This document shows positions 1 through 12,235 of a DNA stretch of 64,000 nt, one piece after another. Position 1 is the first letter of the stretch; each line of letters opens with the position of its first letter. Made by a program: the position numbers and the translations under genes. Origin of the DNA: Amborella trichopoda (Eukaryota; Streptophyta; Magnoliopsida; Amborellales; Amborellaceae); contig NW_006497600.1 in NCBI RefSeq assembly GCF_000471905.2, positions 1,949,456 through 2,013,455 of the forward strand. The letters run 5' to 3'. Below the pieces are notes generated by a model that saw only the letters and a program-made list of their open reading frames with translations, was not told where the DNA came from and searched no databases.

Positions 1-2
1 AT

Positions 3-58
<56 letters not shown>
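1..58. repeat. (CT)n microsatellite
   Basis: A nearly pure CT dinucleotide run opens the window. It is a simple-sequence repeat with no coding content. Confidence 0.95.
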
Positions 59-61
<3 letters not shown>

Positions 62-3000
62 GGGGCAAAAATGGCACCAACAACTGAGAAGTAGGATGCG
101 ATTCTGCTATACCATCACCTCGGTACTGATAGGCCAAGCTCTAGTTAAACAAACAGATACAAAACCAATCAAAAGACCCATAGTTTAAAGCCCCCAAAAA
201 AACTCAGAAAGAAATGAAGTATAACAAGCCAAAAAAATGCTCCATTTCAGTTCTCCTATCACATAAGTTACTTCCATTTTCAAGTAGAAATAAGCCACTA
301 TAAATATTGTGCCAGAACCAGTCAGAACTAAAGACTAAGTCTCATGAACCCATAACATTGGGAGAACTAGATATTTCTGCAAGCCTACTATTAAAGACCA
401 GCTGGGTTTTGCAAAAATTGAAGATGTCGGGTGAGAAAAGCTTTAAGAAAGTGAAGCAATAATGTATGGTTGGGAGTTTCAGTGTGGTACAAGGCATCAT
501 ACACGGAGCACACCTATTTCTCAGTGGCAGAAACGCCATGAAGCAAAACGAGTTCACGTACCATCGCTGCCATCTGGTAAAATAAGCACTTGCATTACAT
601 AAAGAAGTTCTGTTCCTCTTTTGAAATAGTTTAAACATATAACATTTCAACAAAGAGTAAGCAATAAAACAAACAGTGCAAAAGGAAAATGAACCCTTGA
701 AATACTTAAAAAGGAGTGGGATAAATGCAGTCCAATTGGAACGGACCTCTACAGTTGAAACACCAATTTAAATGCTTGGCAAATTTCGTTTGGCCAAAAT
801 CAAAGGTTTAGCCTTTCAGGGCAAAAGGGCTGCAAGCCAACTAGTTCTTTCTTGAAGTGGTGCATCCCCTATTGAAATTGGCATCTGAAAGTCAGCTAAA
901 ACTAGGAAAAATTCACAGCGCTGCCCAGCCAAGGATTTCTCCAGCATTTAGAAGCCCAGGAAAATTATATTGGAGGGAAATCGAGAAAAGAAAACAATTT
1001 CTAATTTTCGGGGTCCAGGATCTTCTTTTAGGACATATATGGAGCCCCATGTTTTCGGTTTGTATCACAGCTTACACATCCAAATTTTGCCTTTTTTCAT
1101 CCCTTTCAATGTAAAGTTTGAAGCAAAAACAGGCTAGAAACCTGAGTTCTTTCAGCTCGCTGTCCTGTTTAGGACTTACCATCCTTATTCATTACATAAA
1201 AGAACACAAGGGCAATAAAGCAGAAAATACCCACACACCACCCATAAGGGAAAGAGTCCTACAAACCCACAACCTCTTTCGAAGAGGTCCGAACATATAT
1301 GGTTCGAGAGGACACTCAGGTCAGGTTTTGGGCTTCCTATCGGTTTTATGAGTAGGTAGGGAGATTCTTCAGATTCCTTCCTAGGTCTTTTGGGATATAC
1401 TCGGTGCTACTTCAGTAGCTACAGGCTTCGACTTGCTTGCCAAACCTGGAAGCGTTTTATTTTTCTTTAATTTCCATCTAGGAGGTAACATCAAGGAAAT
1501 TTGGAAATATCCTCGAAGATCAAAATTAGAGATTAGTGGGAACACTGTTCCCATAAGACTTCTTCAGTTACCAAGCCATGCATTCAGATAGTTTAAAATC
1601 ACATTTGAAAAGCTGATTTGTTTTCCAGATCCTGCAGAAGCTGAATCCATGGGTTTGGTCCCAGGAATTTCCTTTATTCTTGGGCTAGATCCTTTACTAC
1701 ATGTTTGGCTGGTGATGACATTCCTTGGCCATTTCGTCCTTTGAACTTTGTCTATAAGAGATATGGAGATTTCTGACCCTATGTACATCCCATGTTATGT
1801 GCATAAGGAGCCTAATAAAATGAGGACAAGATATGGTCTCCAGCCAGTTTAGCAGTGAGAAATATTGATACCTGAAAATTATTGCAGAGAAAATTGAACC
1901 TAGATCCTTTGTTACACAGTTACAGAAAGGGATCACAAAGGAATCTGGTTTGATCATGCTCAATTACTCACTCAGTCGTCCCTAAGTGGAAGATAATATA
2001 ATTTCTATATAAATGGATAAATATATTACATATCAACAGACATATAAAAGGGTGTATACCACATAGATGCATATAACACGAAGAGTGATTCTCTGAAATA
2101 TTCTACATATATCTGTATCCCAATAATTACATCTCATACATTCATAGGAGTTTGCGTGCTTTTTGTGTATGCAGTATACACACACAAATTAATTCTCCGT
2201 TTCCTATTTCACAGGTAAGCATACAAATAATTACTGTTTATAAAGCATCCTAACTAAGGCATGCTTTCCATTGAAAGCTTCCTTGCGCATTTATAGGGCT
2301 TACCAGTTCCATCAACTATCTTAACTCTTTGCAACTTTGTGAGCAGTAAAATATTTAGCTAATCAATAGAATAAACAAAAATACATGTAACTTTCAACAA
2401 AGAGGATCCAAAATGAATCTGATATTCAAAGCAAACGCAAAAAAAAGTAACTACTTTTCAGATCTAATCTTAAATATATTTGCATTCTAGACATGCCAAG
2501 AATTATAATAGTTATCTGTGTTAGGGCCTGAAGGCCTGAAATATTTGTACATGAAATATTAGAAAGCACTTGTGGAGGGTTTCTAAAAACATATGCACTT
2601 CATGTGTTTCATAGTGTTTAACAACATGAATGCAGCCCTTGACTGCTCACAGGTATAATGGAGTCAAGTTGGCAGGACTTGTCAATTTTTGAAAAAATAA
2701 ACTTCAGCAATGTCACCAAAAATAAATGAAAAAAAAATCAAATTAAAAAGTAACATTTTTAATCAATTCCTGACACCAATGTTGCTTGCAAGGTGGATTC
2801 TTAAGTGTGAAGAGGTTATGGGCTACTATCAAACCATGGCAACTTATTGCACTCACTTTAAAAGCAGTTAAATATACAATGAATCTCCAAACCATACAGT
2901 AGGCAACAACGTGAAAGCAATGGCACGTAAGATCAACTTTTTTAATCAAATAATTGTATACTCCCAGGGAAGCATATAGTACATTTACTCCATTGAGTAA

Positions 3001-5799
3001 AACGTATCTAGGAGTATTTTTAGAAGCCCAAAGTTTGAGGATGTAACCTTCACAACTGGAAAGTTTTGGACATACTTCATATCTGCCTGAAAGAAATAAA
3101 GTCCTAGAATTGAACAGAGACCATCCAGCTTTTGTATGGCCAGATCAACGTGTTTAGGAACTCAAAATCCCTTCTTTTTTGTTTTTTAAAAATACACAAC
3201 TGGTGATTCTAAAATGGATCCCAAAATTCCAGATCATGAGAATCCTTTTTAAGTATAGATCTTTCACCTGAGGGAGCACGTGTACACTGTAAAGTGGCTT
3301 CTGTGGGAGGCCCAACCCAATCTCTTTTTTAAACGAGGCTATCAATAAACATGGACTTTCAACCTATTAAGTAAAATAAACATCTAGTAGATTTAGGCAC
3401 CATTTATATCAAAATTTTACTTCTTTTTTTTTTTTCAAATTTTGACCAAATGACAACTTGTTCAATTATCATTTGCTCTTCAAGGGTGTTTAATTGTTTC
3501 AATTTGAGCTAAAGTTTTCTATTGTGTGGCGCGATGGTAATTGTGGTGATAATGGCGTGAAGATGATGGTGATCATGGTGGTAATGGTGTGATGATGATG
3601 GTGGTGGTCAACTGGCGGAGGGGGAAGTGGTAGTGGTGGCAACAGTGTGATGGTGGTGGTGGAGGTAAATGAGTGGTGCCTGCAGCTTGGTGGTGGTGGA
3701 GCTGTGGGGTGGTAGAATAGAAGTGGCCAGCAAGTTTAGCTGGTGGTGTGTTGGTGGTGATGAGAGAGAGAGAGTGTGAATTTTCTGGAAAACAACTTAG
3801 GAGTGGTTTTGCGAAAAAACTCAATCGGGGAGGTTAATTGCGATTGGGAATAAACTCAAATTTGAAAAATCAAACATCCCTTGAAGTCAAATTGCAGGTG
3901 ACAAATTCTCAAGTGGAAAATTTTCATGCTTCCATTGGAGTGTACTGTCATTTAATACCTCGGGCAAAACTCATTCCAAAAACATTTTTTGGACCCCAAT
4001 TGGGTATGTGATCTTTAAAAACCCTGTGATCATTCTCAACGAGGAAAAAATTTAATTCTCACTCTATATGTGCCTAAAAATGGTGATGTCCCAAGATCGA
4101 ACAAGAACGGTCCAATTTTTGGAAGGAAAGATCTAGATATTCAAGAACTCAAAATCCTTTTTTTTTATAAATAATATAGTGATACTTGGATCACAAAATC
4201 TCGGATTAAAAAATCCTCCAAGGTATCTATTTTACCATACACGATTTTCCCACAAGAGCATGTTATACGAACTCAATTGTCAAATTGGCACAAAATGCAA
4301 GTTGGCCCGGAAATCAAATAAAGCTTTAAGTAAGGCCGATGTTGATGGAGTCCCAATGTATTTCATGAAAATGAAAAATTCCATGCATCTCAGATTGCAC
4401 AAACAACAGCAGGACTGATATTATCAACGATGGTATCCTCAAACAATCTCCAATACAAGTTGGTGGGGTGGATCCATAGACAAAAATAAAAATAGTTCAT
4501 AAGTAAATAGCTTCTGACTGTTCTTTACACCTCATTGCAAGTTTAACTTGAACAACAAGAATCTTGATAGATCTTGCAATCATGCAGTAGAAAGCAATCA
4601 AAGTAAAAATTTGTACGATCATTTCTCGCATAAAAGACGAAAACTAGAAAATTTGAGATTTTTGGACACATAACAAATAGTGTAAACATCTTCTAGCGCA
4701 AAATAATGTAAATATCAAAGTTATTCTAGATTACTGAAATAAAGAGCTCAAGTTTATTGCATTGAAATTACACAATCAACAGAGTGACAGGCAGTATCAT
4801 CGTTACTGAAACATTCATACTTGAAAATGATGCTGTGAAGAATAATCACAGGTCTGTAAAAGCCCAATTTATTCCGTTCAAGCAATGGAACTCATGTGCC
4901 TGCAGGAATGAAATATCTAAAGTTGGTTTCAACAGATGACATCAGATTAATTTCCAAAAATTTAAATTTAAATCTTTTCGCATACATAAAGCCAAAAAAA
5001 AAGAAGAAGGTTGGAAGCTCTAGAACTGAAAGAAGCTCATAAAGAGTCCTACAAAACCCAACAGAAATCCATAAATGCTATCTTTTACTTATAATTTCCT
5101 TCCAAAAATGGCACAAAAGGATCAGATCCTCAAAAGGACACCGAACATTGAAGGCCCAACATCAAAATCGGAGCAATAAATGTCTATTAACACAAAAAGA
5201 GTTATATTATTCCATCACACTGACCAATGGTCCATACACCAAGCAATATCACCATACCAGTTTGTTAAAAGACAGGCCAACCAAATGCTTATGGGAGTGG
5301 ACTGAGAGTTAGCAATACAGTTTTCCATCAGGAATCATCTAAGAATAACCATGGGGATGATTTTAACAACCTAATCCAACCAAATAAAAGGTTTGTGTAA
5401 CTAAGCCTCAGATAAACTACCTGTAATACGCAAGACACGCATTAACCTGATAGGCATAGTCCATAAACTTGATGCAATCAATAGAGTTGAATGAAGCAGG
5501 AGCATAAGCGGAAAAGAAAACAGAAAGCAGCAGCAGGGGACACATCAGAGAACAGTTCAAATGTTCCAATAACAGTTCCTTCATGTATCTTAAATAATTC
5601 CCTAATGTGCATCTGAAACAAATTTCTTTGTAGACGTTCTTCTGTTCTGACAGATGGCCTGGCACTGTTTTCAGTCCATGATATCAAATGCAGCCCCATA
5701 ACGCATTATGCGCGGCCCCAGGCACATCGCCCCCACCCGCATATGCGGTAATCTGTGATGTGGCCACACATGCAGGGCATCTACCATATATGCGGCCGC
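59..5799. other. Gene-free AT-rich spacer
   Basis: I see no gene here. Reading frames are short and have no family resemblance on either strand. The stretch holds two copies of a dispersed repeat (about 3125-3300 and 4080-4270), a GGT/TGG-rich low-complexity block (3535-3765), and a GC-rich patch at about 5685-5799 with repeated gcatatgcgg-type motifs. It lies downstream of the NFD6-like gene, so part of it could be an alternative 3' exon or UTR of that gene. Nothing in the sequence proves this. Confidence 0.6.
3535..3765. repeat. TGG/GATGGT-rich low-complexity block
   Basis: An imperfect array of TGG, GGT and GATGGT triplets. The minus-strand frame across it (3573-3824) encodes only a His/Pro/Thr-rich string, as expected from the composition, so it is not treated as a protein. 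Confidence 0.85.
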
Positions 5800-6773
5800 C
5801 AATGTTCAAAAATGCAGATTCGGGCGTTTTGGGTGCCTGGCTGCCTAGGCACCTAGGGCTGCCCTCACCAAAATTGAACCACCCCCCCCCCAAAAACAAA
5901 AACAAACAGGGAAGTTCTTAAGGCATGGTTTTAAGCCTGAGGAAGTTTTTAGGGCAGTTTTAGAGCCCCAAACTCCTTGTGAAATAGACGAAAATGTAAT
6001 ATTGCAATCAAAAGTAAAACAAAAATAATAAAATATCAAAACATGACATGTTGTACAAATAATGAATCAAGTATTCATTAAAGGATACAATATATGCTTA
6101 ATTTCATCGTCCAGATGAGAAAAAATTCAATTAATCACAAAAAAAAAAAATCAATCTTTAAACTACAAACATGTAAATATATCGTAAAAGGAAAAAAAAA
6201 AAAGTAAAAGAAAAAACACATGATTTATAACATAATATGTTGTAGCAAAATAAAATCAAAACCCTCTTTCAAATATGATAATACTTTAAAAATATCTAAA
6301 TCAAATCGATGTCAATACAAACCTCGTCTATTGGGTCACCAAAAATTCTCAAAATCAACTACTAGAAGATCCAAATCCACCCACAAACTACTGCCTTTGT
6401 TTTGGGAAGAAATTGGAAAAAAAAAAAAATTATTTATCTTTCAATAAATCACAAAAGTGGTTTTTAAGGGGTTTTTCTCACCCTAAAGGCCACGGTTTTT
6501 GTTTAGGGGGTTTAGAATACCCCAAAACCCTTTTCCCCCTTTTCAGGGGAGAAAAATTACAATTTTTGACCGAGGTTTTTTGCACCCATTCGCAAAGTGT
6601 CACGGGGCGGCGCCTAGGCGGGCGCCCAGAGACAAGGTGCATAATGACCCCGCCCAAACAGCGCCTAGGCGTTTTTTTTTTTTTTTGCCTAGGTGTTTTT
6701 TAAATTTTTTTTGCCTAGGCGTTTTTTTAAATTTTTTCGCCTAGGCGGCGAGCGGCCGAGTTTTCAAACACTG
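5800..6773. mobile_element. hAT-like non-autonomous element (MITE) with 8-bp TSD
   Basis: The left end begins caatgttcaaaa and the right end finishes ttttcaaacactg. The reverse complement of the right end, cagtgtttgaaaa, matches the left end imperfectly and has the CAGTG-type terminus known for hAT elements. The flanking 8 bases are gcggccgc (5792-5799) and gcggctgc (6774-6781), a target duplication with one mismatch. The interior has repeated cctaggcg palindromes between poly-T runs (6660-6750) and no transposase frame. Boundaries come from the TSD and end match. Assignment to hAT is from known family hallmarks. Confidence 0.75.
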
Positions 6774-6781
6774 GCGGCTGC

Positions 6782-9066
6782 ATTGAATTTCCCACAAGCA
6801 AGGGAAAAATTGTAATTTTCCGATTTTTTTTCTTTTGAGAGAAGAGGGTATATAATCCCCTCAAAAACCCCTATGATGATACTTCCATGGTTCTAAGGGG
6901 ATTTTTAAGAAAGAATAAAAAAGGAAACGAAAAAAAATTATGCTTCCAAACTTTTTAAAAAAATTTGGGGTTTGTTCTTGAATCTTTCGTGGAATTTTTT
7001 TTTTTTTGCGGGTGACTCATTTTGAAGGTTTTGTGGTGAAGATTCAACAAGTGTTCAAAGGACTCAAGGCCTAGGATATTAAATCCTATAAATCAAAATT
7101 TCATTCAATTTGGGAGTCGGGACTTGATTGAGAGTTATTTGGGAGTTGAGACTTATCTGATTAAGACTTGAGAGTTGGCACATTGACTCATTAAGCGTGA
7201 GTATTTATCATCTTTTATTTTTATATGTTATGAACTTTCGGTCTTTGGACGCCATGTTAAATTGTTAATTATTGTTATTATTGGGATGGAATGGATTATT
7301 TTATATTACATGTAAGACAACAAACTTTGTTACTCTTTATCAAACTATTGGGCTATCAGGCGACTTAGAAATCTAATATATTAGAGAAAATTCCTAAATT
7401 AAAATTTGTACTACCACATAAATCACAAATTAATGTTCTTTTATGCAGTTTCATATTATTATTTTTCTCTTTTTTAAAATTTATTAACCGCATCGCCTGT
7501 CCTGCGTTTGTTTCGAGACCACATCAAGCCACATCCCGCATCGGATCCCCAACCGCATCGAGTCCACATTCCACATTTGATAACATTGTTTTCAGCAATT
7601 CCATACTGCATGGTTTTCTGTTTTGATCCTGAATTCAGTAACACCCTTTCTTCCATTTTAAGATGGCCATATTTAATTTTTTTTTGTTCGCAATCTTGTT
7701 ATTTTTACTGTCATAACTCTTGCATGTTTCAATCAAACTCAGTGACCAATTAAAGAAATTAAAATAAAAAATCAATGTCTAGTGCTTGTACTATTTCTTA
7801 CCATTCCAGGACATAGGTTGTGTGTTGAAGAAAAAGTTACAGTACCCAATGGAGGAGTACCTAAATGGGAACCATCCCATTTGGCATTTACAGAGGGAAT
7901 AAGGTGTAAGGGCATGATTGAGGAGAACAGAATGCCCTCCAATCCCTCCATCACACGAGATCAGGCCCTCCATCCAACCACCCCATTCAGCATCTCAAAC
8001 AGTTGTGAACGATCCAATGAAACAAATGCACTGTGATGGTTGTAATTCTGAAACTAACCACATGGAATATCCATGTGATACCAGAAGAGGATGGTAACCT
8101 ATACAACTCACTGGCAATCTCTAGCAATGATGAGCAGGATCAGTATAACCATTAATCTATGGGCACTAAACATCCAGCTCAGGAGGGGAATGAATGATTT
8201 TGTATAAAAAAGGTGCACTATGGCAATCTAGTTTGCATTTTTGTGATGGTTAAGAACTTAGCGTTGGAGAATAGCAACTTCAACCCCCCCCAAGAAAAAG
8301 TATCAGCCTGAAGTTGGATTTTGGAGGCCGAATGCTAGGAATGTCATCTAAAAGGATAAAAAGATGATACCCATAGGTGAAGATTGAATACATCTGGATT
8401 GGTCATCTGAATACCTTCAATGAACTAGCAATTGGGCTTGGGCTCTTGATCGGTTAAGGTGTTGATAATTGTAACACTACATCCCAAGCTTGATTCCTAC
8501 TGCTGAACTACCCTTTTTCCTTTGGATTCATCAAAGCATGGTCACTCCAAGATTCTTCAAACCTAGCCCATGACACTTGCATGAGACCATAAAATACGGC
8601 CTTCTCGAGGAAACAAATTAGTAATAAATAAGATATTTCCCCACAAAGGAAGGGCATATTCATGTGACAAGCGATCTAGCGCATTGTTGCGATAGCAAGA
8701 AGTCAGTGCAACAGTAAACTTTACTACTGTAGCAACATTCTGATCAATTCCAAATTCTGATAATTCCCTCGAGACAATTAATCAGAAATTTGCAGCATTC
8801 AAGCTCTCCATCACACTAGAATTCCACTCAAGAAAACAAAATATACATGAAGGATGACCAACATAATCGAGTTCAGGGTAGCAAACATACAAAGTATGTA
8901 TCAGTAGAGGATAAAGGATGTGTGCTCAAGCCAAATATACACCTAATTAAGTGAATACGCAACTAGAAGAACCCAAAAGGTCAGTCATCAAGAAATGACC
9001 ACCGTGCAAACTCTAAGAATCCAATCCCAAAAGCATAGGCAAGACAACTCACACAAAAGGAAAACA
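6782..9066. other. Gene-free spacer downstream of the NFD6-like gene
   Basis: AT-rich with a GC-richer patch at about 7485-7575 carrying ccgcatc repeats. No convincing reading frame. The proximal part (about 8600-9066) probably contains the 3' UTR of the minus-strand NFD6-like gene. No clear poly(A) signal was fixed. Confidence 0.5.
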
Positions 9067-11193
9067 TTAGAGCCCGGGAGGGGTACTACAGAGTGTACCC
9101 TGAGAGAGAGCACGGCAACTCCTGGAATCCATGCTCAGGCATGACGTGAGCCTGGCAGCAGAGACAGTACTGTGCAGAGGAAGCATAGACATGGTGCAAC
9201 CCAATTGGGCAGGTATCCTGCAAGAAAAAGAAATAGGAATCAGGCACATTTTTCAACTAACAGAAATCAAGGACATGGTTTGGCCTAAATTTTTTGCATT
9301 AGTGCTACGGAATGAGAAAGCTACGGTGTGAGCTAACTACAAATAAATAAATAAATAAAGCAAAAATTACAATAAATAAGGCAAACAGACCAAAAGGCCC
9401 AACTTTTTTTTATTTTATTCATTTATTTTTACAATTTCCCAACCTTCCTTAAAATGAACAAAAACGTCCAATGGTTTGACAGGATCAAAATCCAGAAATC
9501 CTAATAATGCAGGTATCATGATCCCTAAGCATCTGGTCATAGGATTAGGGGTGGCAATCGGATCGGGTCGACCTGCCAACCCAACGGGTAGATCCAAACC
9601 AAGTTTGAGTCCGTGTCCGGATCCGAATCCAATTTCTAGGCCCAACGTGTCAGGTCCGAGGTCCAAATGACTCGGACCCAACTTGGGTCGGGTTGGGGTC
9701 AGGATCAAGCTCTGGCTTAGACCCCAAATGGGTCGGGGTCAGGTCCGGGTTGACCTGCCCCAGTATAAAATATATATTATACAATACAAAAATTAATTAT
9801 TATTTTTTTAATTTCTAGACCCAGGTCCGAGTCCAAATGACTTCAACCTGGGTCAGGTCTGTGTCCAAGTCACTCGGATGCGACCGGATTCAGGTCCAGG
9901 CCGACACGGATGCGACCGGATTCAGGTCCAGGCCGACACGGATGCAACCTGTCAGCCTAGACATGGACCTGGATCCGGACCCAGACCCGGACCGTTGACA
10001 ACCCTACATAGGATATGTAGGACAAGGCCGTGTTTCCACCAAGGAAACATCCCCTAGGCCTCGCCACCACTCTTGGCCCCCTATATTTAAGGCGCATAAC
10101 CACCATATTCCATTTCCCAATTCTCTCACTCATTAGCAATTTCCCAGTTCTCTCACTCATTATCAGTATCACTGGCTTGTCGTTCTCTCTAATAGGGATT
10201 ATAGAGTCCTTCCCTTACCAATCACCTGCATGCCACCACTGGCTACTCCAACAATCCCATAGTTGGAGGCCTTGAAATTACTCGCTTCCGTGACCATAAA
10301 GTTAACACACAAAATTTTCTGGATCCAAAACACTTGCCAGTTTCTAGAATACATAAAAGCCCCAATATACAGAAATCCAATTCCAACCGTTTTCGTGATG
10401 CATAAAGTCCCACAATTCTCCAATGCACCCATCATTCTCCAATCGATTTCCTTTCGGACAATGATTGTATTCATCCACTTTCAAAAAATGAATCTAATGA
10501 CTTTTCCATTTCCAGTCTTATCAAATAGTAATTAAATTGGACTAAATGAGCTCCCAGATACAACCACAATTCACAGAGGCTATTGGCTCCATTAATAAAA
10601 AGGAAATACCTAGTATATTTAGAAGGGAGGAAACTGGGTGTTTGAACTCATTTTCCCTTAATTATATCACATCATAACTCTTAACTGACCAAAGAGTAAT
10701 ACACCCAGAGGGAAAGCAACTATAGATATAATATCACTACCAAAATATCAGTGAATTACATCGAATTGCCCAATGAAATGAAAAGATTAGGGTAATACTG
10801 AATAAAAATGAGTCATTTTACCATCAAACTTCCACATTTCACATCATCAGTATGAAAACTTCAACAAATCAGATCTAAAAACGGGTTTGAAAGATTAAGC
10901 ACTCAGATTACAAGTCAAGTTCCCATAAACTACCCAAATTAGTAGGAAAAAATTATGCCTATCAAATGAAAATATGTTAGCATAGGGTTTACCAATAACT
11001 TCTACACATTGAGTACGAACCTTGAGTTCAAGAGACGGCGACGAGAAACCGTCGAAGAAGAAGAGTGACTGGTTCGTGGAACTCCTAGTGGCGATGATGA
11101 ACTCTGGATTGGAGCTGAAAATGCCTTTGATTTCGTGGCAGATTTGATGGAAGAAACGGTTGCTCTAGCAAAAAACTTGTAGCGAGAAGCCAT
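9067..11193 (-). CDS. NFD6: NUCLEAR FUSION DEFECTIVE 6-like small organelle protein
   Basis: Two exons on the minus strand: exon 1 11193-11021, exon 2 9217-9067. The splice is AG|GT to CAG|G and restores an Arg codon. The product is 107 aa. The N-terminus starts MASRYKFFARATVSSIKS and is rich in Ser, Arg and Lys without acidic residues, like a mitochondrial or plastid presequence. The C-terminal exon carries QLGCTMSMLPLHSTVSAARL and a SCRALSQGTLCSTPPGL tail, the signature of the plant NFD6-like family, as does the short total length. In Arabidopsis NFD6 is needed for nuclear fusion in the female gametophyte and is mitochondrial; the biochemical role is unknown. The 1.8-kb intron contains a hAT-like MITE. 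The start was chosen at the first ATG giving the presequence. Assignment rests on remembered family sequence; the exact paralogue is uncertain. Confidence 0.86.
9546..10006. mobile_element. hAT-like MITE in the NFD6-like intron
   Basis: The 461-bp element starts taggggtggcaa and ends ttgacaaccccta-like (ttgacaaccct then a), giving inverted ends TAGGGGTGGCAA / TAGGGTTGTCAA. It is flanked by an exact 8-bp duplication, cataggat, at 9538-9545 and 10007-10014. The interior is GC-rich, full of gggtc/gacc motifs, and includes a 32-bp tandem duplication around 9876-9940. No coding frame. The 8-bp TSD and short inverted ends are hAT hallmarks. Confidence 0.9.
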
Positions 11194-11211
11194 TGATGCT
11201 AGAAAATTACA

Positions 11212-11226
11212 TAGGGTTTAGGGTTT
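11212..11226 (-). promoter_or_regulatory. Telo-box upstream of the NFD6-like gene
   Basis: On the minus strand the sequence reads AAAACCCTAAACCCTA, just upstream of the start codon at 11193. Such AAACCCTAA boxes are common near start sites of plant housekeeping genes. Function here is inferred from position only. Confidence 0.5.
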
Positions 11227-12059
11227 TGCAGCGTCCATAAGACGGTTTAAAGAAGGAAGATTGTTTCATGCGGGCTGGACCGCATTTCTACAATATGCGG
11301 TCCAGAGTATAAAATATGTAGATATATATATATATATAAAAATAAAATTAATGATATAAGAACCTCCTACACCTGTATATAAGATTTGAGACGATTACCA
11401 TAAAATTTGGCACATAGATTTTTAGAAAAGTTATCACATAGTTGTAGGACAGTCTGGGAAGGTCTCACAAGGTCATTTTCCTATCTATATAATCTTTAGG
11501 TGGAAGATTATATATTTTATAAAAATTAAAATCAAATTATATTTAAAAAATATATTTACTACCAAGCACATAGAAACTGTATACATTAAAGAATCAGATG
11601 GTTTTGATATTAAAAAAATTTCAAAATATCACTAAAATTTCTAAAGAAATATTGTCTTAATATTTTTTTTAAAAAAAATGATGGTTTTGCATTGTGATTT
11701 TTCATTACTTTATCAAAAAATATAAATATTGAAAGCTTATCTAAAAATGTGTTAAGTTATGATGATTAGGTAACTGCTAATAACCTCAACAATAAACGTG
11801 TTTTAAGGACCCCAGCAAACACATAAGAAGAATTTTTTTTTTTTTTTTGACAAATGCATAAGAGGAACTTTTTTTTCAATATGAAAAATGCGATGTCCTC
11901 TTTACTAATTTCAAATAAAACTGTGATTGCATCTTTGCCAATTAGGTGGTAGCTCGAGATCAGTTACACATAGTCTGGCACTAGAAAACCATGAGTTAGG
12001 GGAATTTTAATGTATAATATCTTTTGGGATTGTATATTATCATACTATTTATGTTTAGT

Positions 12060-12235
12060 ATAAGGAGGTCACAATCATTTTGAGCCATTAGATGTAAAAT
12101 TCAAAGAACAAAAATGTCTCACAACATTTGAGCAATTTTATTTTGGACTTTATGCCCAAATAATGACACATCTTTAATCACCCAATTTGAAATTTAACGG
12201 TCAATGATGATTGTTTCTATGTTTCAAAAGTAAAT
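12060..12235 (+). repeat. Dispersed repeat copy (aaggaggtcacaat family)
   Basis: The block begins with aaggaggtcacaatcat and contains aataatgacacatctttaat followed by cacccaatttgaaattt. The same motifs in the same order occur inverted at about 61590-61775, and the leading motif recurs in the tandem array at 14341-15385 and near 60412-60440. It looks like a non-coding dispersed repeat. Confidence 0.7.

Noticed and set aside
3573..3824. 83-aa His/Pro/Thr-rich minus-strand frame
   Set aside because: Direct product of the TGG/GGT low-complexity block.
9415..9708. 97-aa minus-strand frame in a GC-rich region
   Set aside because: It lies across the end of a hAT-like MITE in an intron; the Gly/Leu/Asp periodicity comes from repeated gggtc text.
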